Assembly: GCA_031410595.1 (NCBI GenBank)
Contig: JANNZM010000153.1
Span: 1 to 64,000, forward strand
Source of the DNA: JANMCE01 sp031410595
GTDB taxonomy: Bacteria > Actinomycetota > Acidimicrobiia > Acidimicrobiales > Ilumatobacteraceae
DNA: 64,000 bases
Direction of reading: 5' to 3'
Part shown: positions 44,013 through 52,642 of the stretch, one piece after another
How the letters are laid out: every line of letters starts with the position of its first letter
Position numbering within the stretch: the stretch's first letter is position 1
Notes under the pieces: generated by a model
Told to the model about the DNA's origin: nothing
The model's database searches: none
What the model saw: the letters and a program-made list of their open reading frames with translations, nothing else
Translations under genes and position numbers: made by a program

Positions 44013-45548
44013 CTACACCGGTGCTTCCACTCGGGCCAGCGGTTTTTGCTGTGGCGGCTGATGATCCCAGAGGTCGGCGATCAGATCGCTCCGCAGCGAT
44101 GAAAGTGCCGGGTCATTCCAACGATTGACCTGCTGCAGCGGGTCGTCGGCAAGGTTATAGAGCTCGCCCTCGCTCCCGTCGTGGCTGTAGCCCGGCTGAT
44201 AGGTGGAGCACACCCACCCGTCACGGGTGATGGTGCGAAGGTGAACGGCCACCCCGAACAGTTCGCTGTCCCACTCGGTCAGCACCCGCTCGAAACCGCG
44301 CATCGCCGCGTCCGCGTCATCGGTGGGCAGCGGCCTGCCTTCCATCCATTCCGGGACGGGCAGACCGGCAATGGCGCAGAACGTCGGGGCAAGATCGACC
44401 AGACCAACGGGCTTCGTGATGGTGGACACGGTACCGGCCGCCGATGGTGCCGGATGCCAGATCAGCGGCAGCCGCATAAGGCCGTCCACGTGATAGGGGC
44501 CCTTGAAGAGCAGGCCGAAGTCGCCCTGCAACTCGCCGTGGTCGGTGGTGAAAATCACATCGACGTCCTCTGTCCACCCGCGGGCATGAATGGCCGCAAG
44601 CACTCGCCCGAGCGCCTCATCAATCAACTCAACCTCCACCGCGTTTCGGGCGTTCACTTCCCGCACCTGGTCAGCCGTCATGGTGGCCGGAATCCAGTCG
44701 AGTGGCGCTTCGTAGTTCGATACGAGCGTGCCGTCGTACCAGGCCCTCCAATGACGCGGCTTTGTGTCGAGCACTGCTTCACGCTCGGCCTGATTCGTGA
44801 TGTAGCCCGGGGGGAGCGGCACGTCGCGCCAGTTGACGCGGCCGAGTTCGGACACGGGAGGATCCCACGGGTGATGCGGGTCGGGGAAACTCATCCAGCA
44901 GAACCAATCGTCCTCGGCGGCAAGCGAATCGAGCCAGGAGATAGTGCGGTCGGCAACCCAGTCGGTGTGATACCAGTCCTTCGGAATGGCGTTGTCCTGC
45001 ACCTGGGGTGCACCGGTTTCGCCGCCGCCCATCGCGTTGACTTCGAGCGCGCCGTCCAGCACCGGGTAGAACATCCCGACCGCTTCGGGATGATTGGCGA
45101 GAAGCCAGCGGGCATAGTGCAGCGGCCCCCGGGCGCCGTGGGTGGCCGACTCGAAATGCTCGAATCCGCGGTGCAAACCCACCAATCCGTCGCGGGCGAG
45201 ACGGTTCTCGGCAAACCGGGCGAAAGGGTCGAGGAACGGTTCGAAGTGGGGCTTACCGATGAGCGCAGTGCGATAGCCGGCGTCGTGTAGCACCGACGCC
45301 ACCGAGGGCGCATCGGCGGCAAGGGCGACGCCGTTCATCCACACGCCGTGCGTGCTCGGGTGCTGGCCGGTGAGCATGGTGGATCGAGACGGCATACACA
45401 CCACCGACTGAGGCACCGCCCGCTCGTACCGACGCCCAGCCGCAGCCAACGCATCAACCACCGGCGTGCGGGACAGAGCACCGCCGTTGCAGCCAAGCGT
45501 GTCATAACGCTGCTGATCGGTCGTGACAAACAAGATCTTGCGTCCCAT
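44013..45548 (-). CDS. Type I sulfatase
   Basis: The 511-residue product starts MGRKILFVTTDQQRYDTLG (metal-binding DQQR). The formylglycine motif is CMPSRSTMLTG, with Cys51 as the modified residue. The calcium site (FTTDHGELQGD) and the lysine/histidine set of alkaline-phosphatase-like sulfatases are visible. No signal peptide is present, so it would be cytoplasmic or co-modified there. It probably cleaves a sulfate ester; the substrate is unknown. ATG 45548 overlaps the SRPBCC stop by 1 bp. No formylglycine-generating enzyme gene is adjacent. Confidence 0.85.
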   Translation of the reverse strand: MGRKILFVTTDQQRYDTLGCNGGALSRTPVVDALAAAGRRYERAVPQSVVCMPSRSTMLTGQHPSTHGVWMNGVALAADAPSVASVLHDAGYRTALIGKPHFEPFLDPFARFAENRLARDGLVGLHRGFEHFESATHGARGPLHYARWLLANHPEAVGMFYPVLDGALEVNAMGGGETGAPQVQDNAIPKDWYHTDWVADRTISWLDSLAAEDDWFCWMSFPDPHHPWDPPVSELGRVNWRDVPLPPGYITNQAEREAVLDTKPRHWRAWYDGTLVSNYEAPLDWIPATMTADQVREVNARNAVEVELIDEALGRVLAAIHARGWTEDVDVIFTTDHGELQGDFGLLFKGPYHVDGLMRLPLIWHPAPSAAGTVSTITKPVGLVDLAPTFCAIAGLPVPEWMEGRPLPTDDADAAMRGFERVLTEWDSELFGVAVHLRTITRDGWVCSTYQPGYSHDGSEGELYNLADDPLQQVNRWNDPALSSLRSDLIADLWDHQPPQQKPLARVEAPV

Positions 45549-45946
45549 CAACTTGCTCTTTCCATCTGCTGTTTCAATTCGTCGAGTGCGCTTGCGGTGC
45601 CAGCCGCGATGGTGAGTGCCATGGTGCGCGGGTCGGCCTCGGTGGAGTAGACGACCATGCACGTCCGCCCTCCCGTTTCGATCACATCTAGGGTGCCGCG
45701 ATGGTGTTTGAAAATCGGCGCCGTGATGCGGTACTGGAAGCGTCGTTGGATCGCATCGTCGAGCAGGATTTCCTCCGGGAGCGACAAGCCCGATCCCAGC
45801 ACGATCACGCGTCTTGCGCCCTCCACCGTGCAGGACGTGATACCGGGGAACCACTCGTGCACTCGAGCCGGATCTCCGACCAGCTGCCACACATCTGCCG
45901 CTGACCGGCGGATCGAAATCGAGTGGCGCATCGATCCGTAGGTCAT
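45548..45946 (-). CDS. SRPBCC (START-like) family protein
   Basis: The reading from ATG 45946 gives 132 residues with HSISIRRSAADVWQLVGDPA, ARVHEWFPGI and ITAPIFKHHRGTLDV, the helix-grip pattern of SRPBCC proteins (ligand-binding or cyclase-like). Start choice is uncertain; GTG 45979 and ATG 45931 are possible. It directly precedes and overlaps the sulfatase, so the two are probably co-translated. Its ligand is not readable from the sequence. Confidence 0.7.
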   Translation of the reverse strand: MTYGSMRHSISIRRSAADVWQLVGDPARVHEWFPGITSCTVEGARRVIVLGSGLSLPEEILLDDAIQRRFQYRITAPIFKHHRGTLDVIETGGRTCMVVYSTEADPRTMALTIAAGTASALDELKQQMERAS

Positions 45947-46107
45947 AATCCCGCAGTCTTCCAGGTGAAACCAGATCACGCGAGACCGATGGGCGGCGCA
46001 TTTAGGACGAAACGATTTTCCGATCGGGTATTCTCAAAATTCGCCGGTAGGGTCTTCGACGTCGATCATGCCCGCTCACCCCCACGGGTCGACGCATCGG
46101 AGCAGTC

Positions 46108-48042
46108 GTGTCCTTGAATGTTGCCGGTACTCCTGTCAACGATGTCCTCGCTTCGCTGCAACTGGTTGCGCACGAACCGAGACTTACGGCCGTGCTTCAG
46201 CACGCCCACAATCTGCAAGTTGCAGCCTCGGTTTCCTCGCAACCGCAAGACGATGCTCGGCTGCTGGTGCAGGTGTTACGGGGCGGAGACAACCTCTCCT
46301 CGATCGCCGCGATCCATGCGCTGAGCTCAGTGGCCGACCCGCTCGCCGATCAGACGCTGCTCGATCTTGTCGTCGAAAACGAAGAGCCGTTCGCCGGTCA
46401 TGCCGCATGGGCCCTGGCAGCCCGCCGGGCGTTGCCAGCGGCAGTACTTCCGCTGGTCAGGCTGATGCTGGGCGGCGGCTTTTCCGCCATGCTCGCCGAA
46501 CGCACCCTCGTTGAGTGGTCGCGGACAGATCCGACCAGCGCCGTTACCCATACCGACGATCAGCGCGAGGCACTCAGCCCCATTGCTCGGTCGCTGCTCG
46601 ACGCGTTGCCAAGCGCTCTCTCACTCGGCACAACCGCTGCACCTCCACCGACCGCTGACCAGTGGCGTCGGCCGCGAGCCTCGGGACGCGGCATCGTCGT
46701 CATTCAACCATATTTGCATGCTCGTCTCGACCGCTCCGGCTCATCCCTCGGGTCCGGGGACGCCGGCGGTATTGCCTCGCTGCTTCGGTCACTCGGCTCA
46801 TCGCTCGCCGAAGTCGATGGCATCGATGAGGTCATCACCGTGACCCGGCGCCAGGGCGAGGAAGCCCACGTTGAAGAACTGGCTCCGGGACATCGACTCG
46901 AACGAATCGATTTCGGTCCCGACGGCATGCTGCCGTGGAGGGAGGCATGGGTATACCGCACCGAAATTGAGCGCTGCTTCATGGAGCTCGGTCGATCATT
47001 GGACGGGCGCCAAGTGGTGTGGCATCTCCGCATGGCCGATGTCGGCACGCTGGCCGCGGCTGCAGCAGCGCGACTGCTCGGCCAACCCATGGTTTTTACC
47101 GCAGCACCCGATCCGCACATCGTGATCGACACGCTGCAGGACAGCGGGCGGCTCGACCGCAGCCGCTTCGCCATCGAAGACGCCGCTGCGCAGTTCTGGT
47201 TCCGAGCCCGCATGGTCGAGCGTCTCGTCGCGCAAGCCGATCACCTTGCTCTGCTGCCCCGACCGACCATCGAACACGAGTTGATCGAACTGCTCGGCGT
47301 CGACCCCGTTGATCTCGATGACCGCTCCACGACGATTGCCGAGGGTGTCGATGTCGCCGAGGTCGAGCGGGCGCGACAACGACTCTCGACCAACGGTCCA
47401 GCGTCGGCAGTCGAGCGAGTTCTCCAGTCGCTGCCTGAGGATCGCCGCCATCTGCCGTGGGTGCTCTCCGTTGGTCGACTCAACCCGACCAAGGGTCCGC
47501 AACGCATCGTTGACGCCATCGTCAGCTCCGACGGTCTCGCGGACAAGATCAACATCGTGCTGGTCGGTGGTGACATCGTGCACCCGTCGCCCGATGAGCA
47601 GTCGACCATCGAAATGATCCGCCGTGGTACGGTCGGCGCCAATGCTGGTCTCGTGAGCCTGGCTGGCCACCTTCCACCGCACGCCGTGTGTGATCTCATG
47701 GCTTTCGCCGGCGCGAACAACGGCATCTACGTCGCCGCCAGTGACAAGGAAGAATTCGGGTTGGCGATCGTCGAGGCGCTGGCCAGCGGACTGGTCGTAG
47801 TCGCACCCGAGCGGGGTGGGCCGCAGACCTACGTGGTCGAGGGCGACAATGGCGTGCTCTGCAATACCCTCGTCATTAGCGACCTGCGTCACGCCATCGT
47901 GCAGGCGCTCGGCCTTGTGGACAAACCCGGCCGTCGCGATCGAGCCGTGGCCATGGTGCAACGCGACCTCAGCGTCGAACGCATGGCCCAGCAGCTCGGT
48001 CAGGTCTACCGGGAACTCCTCCCGACGGAGGTGACCGTATGA
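46108..48042 (+). CDS. GT4-type glycosyltransferase with an N-terminal helical repeat domain
   Basis: The 644-residue product starts at GTG 46108. Residues about 10-165 are alpha-helical repeats (HEAT-like) and 195-640 a GT-B fold with RLNPTKGPQRIVDAI and ASDKEEFGLAIVEALASGLV. The latter carries the E-x7-E motif of GT4 retaining enzymes. The C-terminal part resembles sucrose/mannosyl-type transferases. The repeats may bind a partner protein. It overlaps the following glycosyltransferase by 4 bp. Confidence 0.82.
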   Translation: MSLNVAGTPVNDVLASLQLVAHEPRLTAVLQHAHNLQVAASVSSQPQDDARLLVQVLRGGDNLSSIAAIHALSSVADPLADQTLLDLVVENEEPFAGHAAWALAARRALPAAVLPLVRLMLGGGFSAMLAERTLVEWSRTDPTSAVTHTDDQREALSPIARSLLDALPSALSLGTTAAPPPTADQWRRPRASGRGIVVIQPYLHARLDRSGSSLGSGDAGGIASLLRSLGSSLAEVDGIDEVITVTRRQGEEAHVEELAPGHRLERIDFGPDGMLPWREAWVYRTEIERCFMELGRSLDGRQVVWHLRMADVGTLAAAAAARLLGQPMVFTAAPDPHIVIDTLQDSGRLDRSRFAIEDAAAQFWFRARMVERLVAQADHLALLPRPTIEHELIELLGVDPVDLDDRSTTIAEGVDVAEVERARQRLSTNGPASAVERVLQSLPEDRRHLPWVLSVGRLNPTKGPQRIVDAIVSSDGLADKINIVLVGGDIVHPSPDEQSTIEMIRRGTVGANAGLVSLAGHLPPHAVCDLMAFAGANNGIYVAASDKEEFGLAIVEALASGLVVVAPERGGPQTYVVEGDNGVLCNTLVISDLRHAIVQALGLVDKPGRRDRAVAMVQRDLSVERMAQQLGQVYRELLPTEVTV

Positions 48043-49319
48043 AGTTGCTCGTCGTCAGCCCCGACTACGCATCACACGCCCTACCAATGATCGAGGTCGC
48101 CAGGGCCTGGGCCGCAACGCACGGCGAGGCCCTGGTAGCCACCGGACAGGCAACTCGTCCACTGGTCGAAGCGGCCGGTCTCACCTGGGTCGAACTTCGC
48201 CTTGGCAAGGGAAGCAACAACGGGGTGATCGAAGCCGACAAGCAACCCGTCGGTGAGGACGATCATCTCCGCGCCTTCTTTGACGCCACCCGCGCCGGGC
48301 CCGTGGCAACGCTGCGCTATCAGGCTGATGCCCGCCGACACGACCTGCTGCACGAGCCCGATCGCGTTCTCGACCGGCTCACGGACATCATGCTCGAGGT
48401 ACAGCCCGATCGGGTTGTGGTGGATCACGTCGCGTTCGGTGCCCGAGTAGCCCTCCATGCGCTCGGCGTTCAGCCGGCCACCATGGTGCTCGGCCACCCG
48501 AGTGCATTGTCGGCTCCCGGCGAGGTCTATGGGCTACCGCCAATGTGGCCGACCTCGCTCCAGCCTGACTCCGCCGAACTCGATGACCTTGCGGCCCGCT
48601 GTTACGCATCGGTACGAGAACTGGCCGCCACCGCAAACGACGTCCTGACCCGTCGGGCCGCCGACCGGTTGCCGCTGGGCGATCTGACATCTGGGGGCGG
48701 TCAGCCGACGATCTACGTCTACCCCGAAGCGTTGCATGACCCAGGTCGTCCCCTTCCCGATCACCACGTGTTCATCGGGTCGCTGGCGCGCACGGAACAG
48801 TTGGGCGGGGTTGCATTACCCACCGGCGCGGGTCCGCGTGTCACCGTCGCGCTTGGCTCGTTCCTCAGCGCCCGCAGCGACGTTCTGGCCACCGCTGCTC
48901 GTGCCGCGCAGCTCGGTGGCTGGCGCCTGGCCCTCGCCCATGGCAGCAGCTCGCTCACCGACATCGGCCCGCTGCCGAGTGGTGCGATGGTCTCGCGACA
49001 TCTTCCCCAGGTCGCACTGCTCGAACACACCGATGTCTTTATTCATCACGGTGGCAACGGCAGCGTGACCGAAGCCGCAACCGCTGGTGTTCCAACCATC
49101 GTGCTGCCGTTCTCCACCGATCAGTTCGCCGGCGCGGCTGCGATCGAGCGAACCTCACTCGGCATCGCGCTCGCGCCCAATACGTTGACCCCCGAGCAAC
49201 TGGTGGACGCGGTGACCGAGGTCCTGACCAATGGCGCAACCGAGCGGGCCAAGGAGCTGGCACGCTCCATTGCATCAGCCGGAGGTGCGGCCGCGGCCGC
49301 GGCGGCCATCGCCGCCTGA
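48039..49319 (+). CDS. GT1-type glycosyltransferase (UGT/MGT-like)
   Basis: The 426-residue product has the GT-B fold of family 1. The C-terminal nucleotide-sugar motif is HHGGNGSVTEAATAGVPTIV, followed by LPFSTDQFAGAAAIE and LGIALAPNTLTPEQLVDAV. A near-perfect ribosome site (GGAGGTGA) lies within the preceding gene. It probably transfers a sugar to a lipid, natural product or protein; with the GT4 gene it forms a two-gene glycosylation operon of unknown acceptor. Confidence 0.85.
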   Translation: MKLLVVSPDYASHALPMIEVARAWAATHGEALVATGQATRPLVEAAGLTWVELRLGKGSNNGVIEADKQPVGEDDHLRAFFDATRAGPVATLRYQADARRHDLLHEPDRVLDRLTDIMLEVQPDRVVVDHVAFGARVALHALGVQPATMVLGHPSALSAPGEVYGLPPMWPTSLQPDSAELDDLAARCYASVRELAATANDVLTRRAADRLPLGDLTSGGGQPTIYVYPEALHDPGRPLPDHHVFIGSLARTEQLGGVALPTGAGPRVTVALGSFLSARSDVLATAARAAQLGGWRLALAHGSSSLTDIGPLPSGAMVSRHLPQVALLEHTDVFIHHGGNGSVTEAATAGVPTIVLPFSTDQFAGAAAIERTSLGIALAPNTLTPEQLVDAVTEVLTNGATERAKELARSIASAGGAAAAAAAIAA

Positions 49320-49416
49320 GGTCCGAACTCGCAAGAAATTCCAAAACGACCAATCCGATATGTGGGCAGCGACGAACACCGTCCGCTTGTTACTACGAAA
49401 CCCGGAAGGTCACATT

Positions 49417-50223
49417 ATGAAGCGTTTCATCGCAGTGAGCTTTGCTGCTGTTGCCGCATTGTTCGCAGTCCCCGCCGCTGCTGGAGCCCAAACTGCTCCT
49501 GCTGCCACCATCATGTTGCTCCACGGCATCCCCGGTACCCCGGTGGACGTCCTGGTTGACGGCAAGGTCGTCATCCCGAACTTCGAACCCGGCAAGATGC
49601 AGGATCTTTCGTCCTTCGCCGGCAAAACGTTGAAGAACCTCGAAGTGCGCCTTGCCGGCAAGTCCGACGTCGCCATCGGACCGGTCGCGGCGTTCGATGT
49701 GCCCGCCTCCGGCAACTACACCGTTGTTGCGCACCTCGACGCGGCTGGCAAGCCAACGCTTACGCCGTTCAAGAATGACACCGCTGCACTCGAAGCCGGC
49801 AAGGGTCGCCTCACCGTGCGCCATACTGCGGCAGCTCCCGCTGTTGACATCGTGCTCGGCGCGGCTCGCCCGTTCACGAACCTGGCCAACGGCAAGGAAG
49901 GCTCCGCAGTTCTCGCCGCCGGTTCCATAGCAGGCGCAAAGGTCGCCCCCACCGGCAAGGATCCGATTGCCGACGTCCCCACGGTTGACCTCAAGGCTGG
50001 CACGAACCTCATCGTCTACGCCGTTGGTTCGCTTGAGGCCAAGACCTTCACGTTCTACACCCAGACCATCACCGGTCTTGGTGGCAGCCCGACCAAGGTC
50101 AATACCGGTAACAGCGCCCTGCCCACGTCGTCTTCCTCGGATGCCGTGCTTGCCGGTGTTGCTGCCCTCGCCATGTTCGGTCTGGCCGGTGGGCTTGTTG
50201 CTCGCCGCCGGGTACGTGGCTGA
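49417..50223 (+). CDS. DUF4397 surface protein with a sortase-like C-terminal signal
   Basis: The 268-residue product has a signal peptide (MKRFIAVSFAAVAALFAVPA, cleavage near AGAQ). Residues 30-230 carry a DUF4397 domain, with TIMLLHGIPGTPVDVLVDGK and NYTVVAHLDAAGKPTL. The C-terminus has the layout of a cell-wall sorting signal: ALPTSSSS, then a hydrophobic helix (about 240-260) and RRRVRG. The pentapeptide is not a canonical LPxTG or LAxTG. A ribosome site GGAAGG lies 6 bases upstream. The adjacent gene encodes a sortase, so it is probably the sortase's substrate. Confidence 0.82.
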   Translation: MKRFIAVSFAAVAALFAVPAAAGAQTAPAATIMLLHGIPGTPVDVLVDGKVVIPNFEPGKMQDLSSFAGKTLKNLEVRLAGKSDVAIGPVAAFDVPASGNYTVVAHLDAAGKPTLTPFKNDTAALEAGKGRLTVRHTAAAPAVDIVLGAARPFTNLANGKEGSAVLAAGSIAGAKVAPTGKDPIADVPTVDLKAGTNLIVYAVGSLEAKTFTFYTQTITGLGGSPTKVNTGNSALPTSSSSDAVLAGVAALAMFGLAGGLVARRRVRG

Positions 50224-51022
50224 TCAACGCCGCGCGTCTCGTGCGCTGAAGGGCGGCCCACTCGGGTCGCCCTTCAGCCGCTGGATGCTGGCGGCCACCT
50301 TCCTCCTGGTCGGCAGTGTCCTCGCCGTCTTCGCAGTGCGAACCGGCACCACCAAGTCAGTGTCTGTCCGCTCCGTTCCGCCGGCAACCATTTCCAGCCC
50401 GCCCGCCACGATCGCCCCCCTCGCAACGACAACTCCGTCTCCAGCGGTGGCCTCGTCCTCGGCAGCGCCACCTACAACGGTTGCAACAGCAACGACCACG
50501 ACGGTCGCTGAGAGCTCTCCCCTCGCCCAAGATCTGGGACCACAATTCTCCGTGACGGTGGAAGAACCCAAAGCCAAGGTCGAACCGGTCGGTCTCACTA
50601 TCGCCAAGATCGGCTTGAAGGTCAAAGGCGTTCGCTCGGTCGGCCTGGAACCAGACGGTCAGCTTGAGATTCCGAACGAGAAGGAAATCGGTTGGTACCG
50701 CTACGGCCAGGCGCCCGGCGAGATCGGATCCACCGTGCTGGCCGCCCACGTCTCGTGGAACGGTTCCCTCGGACCCTTCGCCGACCTGGCCACCGTCGAA
50801 CCTGGCGACCGCATCAACGTGCAACTGTCCGACGGCGGGAGCCGCACCTACGAAGCCGTCGAGCGAAATCAGTACAACAAGGGCGAGCTTCCCGCCGACC
50901 GCATCTGGAGCCGCACCGGCAACGAAACGCTCGTACTCATCACCTGCGGCGGCGAGTTCAACCCAGCTATCAAGCGCTACTACGACAACATCGTGATCTA
51001 CGCCGTTCCCGTTGCGGCTTAG
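50216..51022 (+). CDS. Class F/E-like sortase
   Basis: GTG 50216 overlaps the DUF4397 gene by 8 bp, giving 268 residues. A transmembrane helix (about 20-40) and a Pro/Thr-rich spacer precede the sortase domain. The catalytic triad is visible: His178 (LAAHVSWNG), Cys244 (LITCGG) and Arg254 (IKRYYDN). Sortases cleave sorting signals and attach proteins to the cell wall. The neighbouring DUF4397 protein is the obvious substrate. Confidence 0.88.
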   Translation: MADQRRASRALKGGPLGSPFSRWMLAATFLLVGSVLAVFAVRTGTTKSVSVRSVPPATISSPPATIAPLATTTPSPAVASSSAAPPTTVATATTTTVAESSPLAQDLGPQFSVTVEEPKAKVEPVGLTIAKIGLKVKGVRSVGLEPDGQLEIPNEKEIGWYRYGQAPGEIGSTVLAAHVSWNGSLGPFADLATVEPGDRINVQLSDGGSRTYEAVERNQYNKGELPADRIWSRTGNETLVLITCGGEFNPAIKRYYDNIVIYAVPVAA

Positions 51023-51300
51023 TTCGACATGCCCTCGCACGCGGGCCGTCTCATCCCCTCGCTGCAATGGTCGGTCAGCCCGTGCTTGGACTGCTCAGCC
51101 CCCGAATGCGCTACTCCGCTCGACCTCGATGCCGCCCGCACTCATGACCCGTGCAAGACCGGACAGGGCTAGTCATTCCACGCCCGTCCACTACCCACGA
51201 CAGCGACGCTGACGACGGGGATAAGGAGAAGCCCAACCACGTTGTCGAGCAGGCTATCCATGTCGTGAGCGAGCGGTGTCACGCCACCAGTATGAACCGT

Positions 51301-51981
51301 CTAGACCGGTCGCTGTCGAACGACGGACGGGGCATTGCGGGTGAAGAGTGCTCCGGCGAGGCCTGCGACAATCACAAGGCCGGCGAGCATCGCTGCGAGC
51401 AGGCCGTATGGTGGACGCGACGGCGTTTCGTTGTTGGCTACAGAAGCGATGACCACACCAACAGGAGCGGCAGCAATGCTCGCGATGGCGGCAACGGCAC
51501 CCGTGGTGGCGGCGGCCTGGCTGCGGCGCATGCGGGGGCTGGCTCCGATAGACGCGAGCACCGCGCTCACCTTGGAAGACTCCGAGATGGTCAACGCTGC
51601 AATCAGCGCAATCAATCCGAGGGAGAAGAGCACGGCACACAGGGTGAGAACGTTTCGAACGGTGGCTTCCGTATCGTGATAGCCGGTCTCGAAAGAAAGT
51701 GTCGTGAGTCGGAACGGCTGCGCTGCCACAAGCGCGGCTTGACGTTGCTGAGCCGTGAGTGGCGATGAAGCCCGGGCGAGGAAAGCAAACGGCGTAGCAG
51801 TCTCGACCATGAGCCCATGGGCGACAGCCGTCTCCGGAGAGATCAGCACTGTGGGCATCGCTCTGTAGCGCGGTCGTGCCGTTCCGACATGCTCGAGTGA
51901 AACGTTGACCAACGCATCCACCACGGTGCGACCGTCACCATGTCGTTTGGTGACCCGGTCAAGGACGAGAACGGAACTCAC
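51301..51981 (-). pseudogene. Deletion-fused remnant of an ABC ATPase and FtsX-type permease
   Basis: The 226-codon frame starts as an MacB-type ATPase (SSVLVLDRVTKRHGDGRTVV, residues 2-30) but loses similarity before any Walker A. From about residue 33 it continues as the C-terminal half of an FtsX-family permease (TVLISPETAVAHGLMVETAT, several transmembrane helices, then LAAMLAGLVIVAGLAGALF). The fusion is in frame, so an internal deletion has joined the two genes of a PadR-regulated exporter. It overlaps the PadR stop by 4 bp. Non-functional as a transporter. Confidence 0.8.
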
Positions 51982-52508
51982 TTCGCCAGCTCCTGATCAC
52001 GATGACGCAGTCGGGCTTCGCACAGATCAAGCCAACGCAGTTCGGCTTCGGCTTTCAACACGAACACGTCGAGCAAGAGCGTCCAGGCCATGTCGGTGAC
52101 CGGGTCGGCCACCGCCTTTTGACGGGTGTACCCCTGCAGCTGTTCAAGCGTGGCCCGGCGCTGTGACTGGATGACGTTGGTCACGTCGATACCGTCGGCG
52201 GCGATGGCCAGCAGCACCTTGAGCGCCAATTCATCCCGAGCCGGTGCTTCCCCTCCGGTTGGCGAGGTGTACCAATCCGACAGCTGCGTCCGGCCAGAAT
52301 CGGTGATTCGGTACACGCGGCGATCGTCACTGGCGCCGGCAACCTCGGCGACCAGTCCGTCACGCTCAAGCCGGCTGAGCGTGGCGTAGACCTGGCCAAC
52401 ATTGACCGTCCACACACCGCCGGTCCGCTCCTGAAAAGCCGCTTTGATGTCGTAGCCGTGGCGATCCTCACCATCGAGCAGCGCCAGCACTCCGTGTTTG
52501 AACAACAT
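51978..52508 (-). CDS. PadR-family transcriptional regulator
   Basis: The 176-residue reading from ATG 52508 follows an AGAGGGA ribosome site. It has the PadR winged helix (residues 3-85: KHGVLALLDGEDRHGYDIKA, WTVNVGQVYATLSRLERDGL) and the C-terminal Vir-like helical dimerisation domain. PadR regulators normally repress an adjacent ABC exporter. Here the exporter genes downstream are deletion-fused (51301-51981), so it may now control only itself. A perfect 20-bp palindrome lies upstream. Confidence 0.85.
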   Translation of the reverse strand: MLFKHGVLALLDGEDRHGYDIKAAFQERTGGVWTVNVGQVYATLSRLERDGLVAEVAGASDDRRVYRITDSGRTQLSDWYTSPTGGEAPARDELALKVLLAIAADGIDVTNVIQSQRRATLEQLQGYTRQKAVADPVTDMAWTLLLDVFVLKAEAELRWLDLCEARLRHRDQELAK

Positions 52509-52536
52509 CGCCAGATCCCTCTTTCCCGGGCCTAAT

Positions 52537-52556
52537 ACACTGTATGCATACAGTGT
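52537..52556. promoter_or_regulatory. Perfect 20-bp palindrome, probable PadR operator
   Basis: ACACTGTATGCATACAGTGT is exactly self-complementary and lies 29 bp upstream of the PadR start codon. PadR proteins bind inverted repeats of this type around their own promoter. It is the clearest operator candidate in the window. Confidence 0.6.
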
Positions 52557-52581
52557 TACATACCTATCAAGAGGGGCGTGG

Positions 52582-52621
52582 AAAAACGACACCTGCGGGC
52601 CGAGTCGGCCCGCAGGTGTCG
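52582..52621 (-). terminator. Strong Rho-independent terminator of the vWA gene
   Basis: A perfect 15-bp stem (52587-52601 with 52607-52621) with a GAGTC-type 5-base loop is followed on the minus strand by TTTTT (52586-52582). It sits 22 bp beyond the stop of the minus-strand von Willebrand gene, so it ends that transcript and separates it from padR. Confidence 0.75.
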
Positions 52622-52642
52622 ATCGATAATGGGATCCCTGAC

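Noticed and set aside
44181..45290. 369-codon plus-strand frame
   Set aside because: It is antisense to the sulfatase, whose active-site motifs are intact.
46996..47961. 321-codon minus-strand frame
   Set aside because: It is antisense to the GT4 gene and shows no conserved motif.
51023..51300. A gene or hairpin between the sortase and the ABC remnant
   Set aside because: No frame with a ribosome site and no strong hairpin was found; this 278-bp gap holds nothing I can support.
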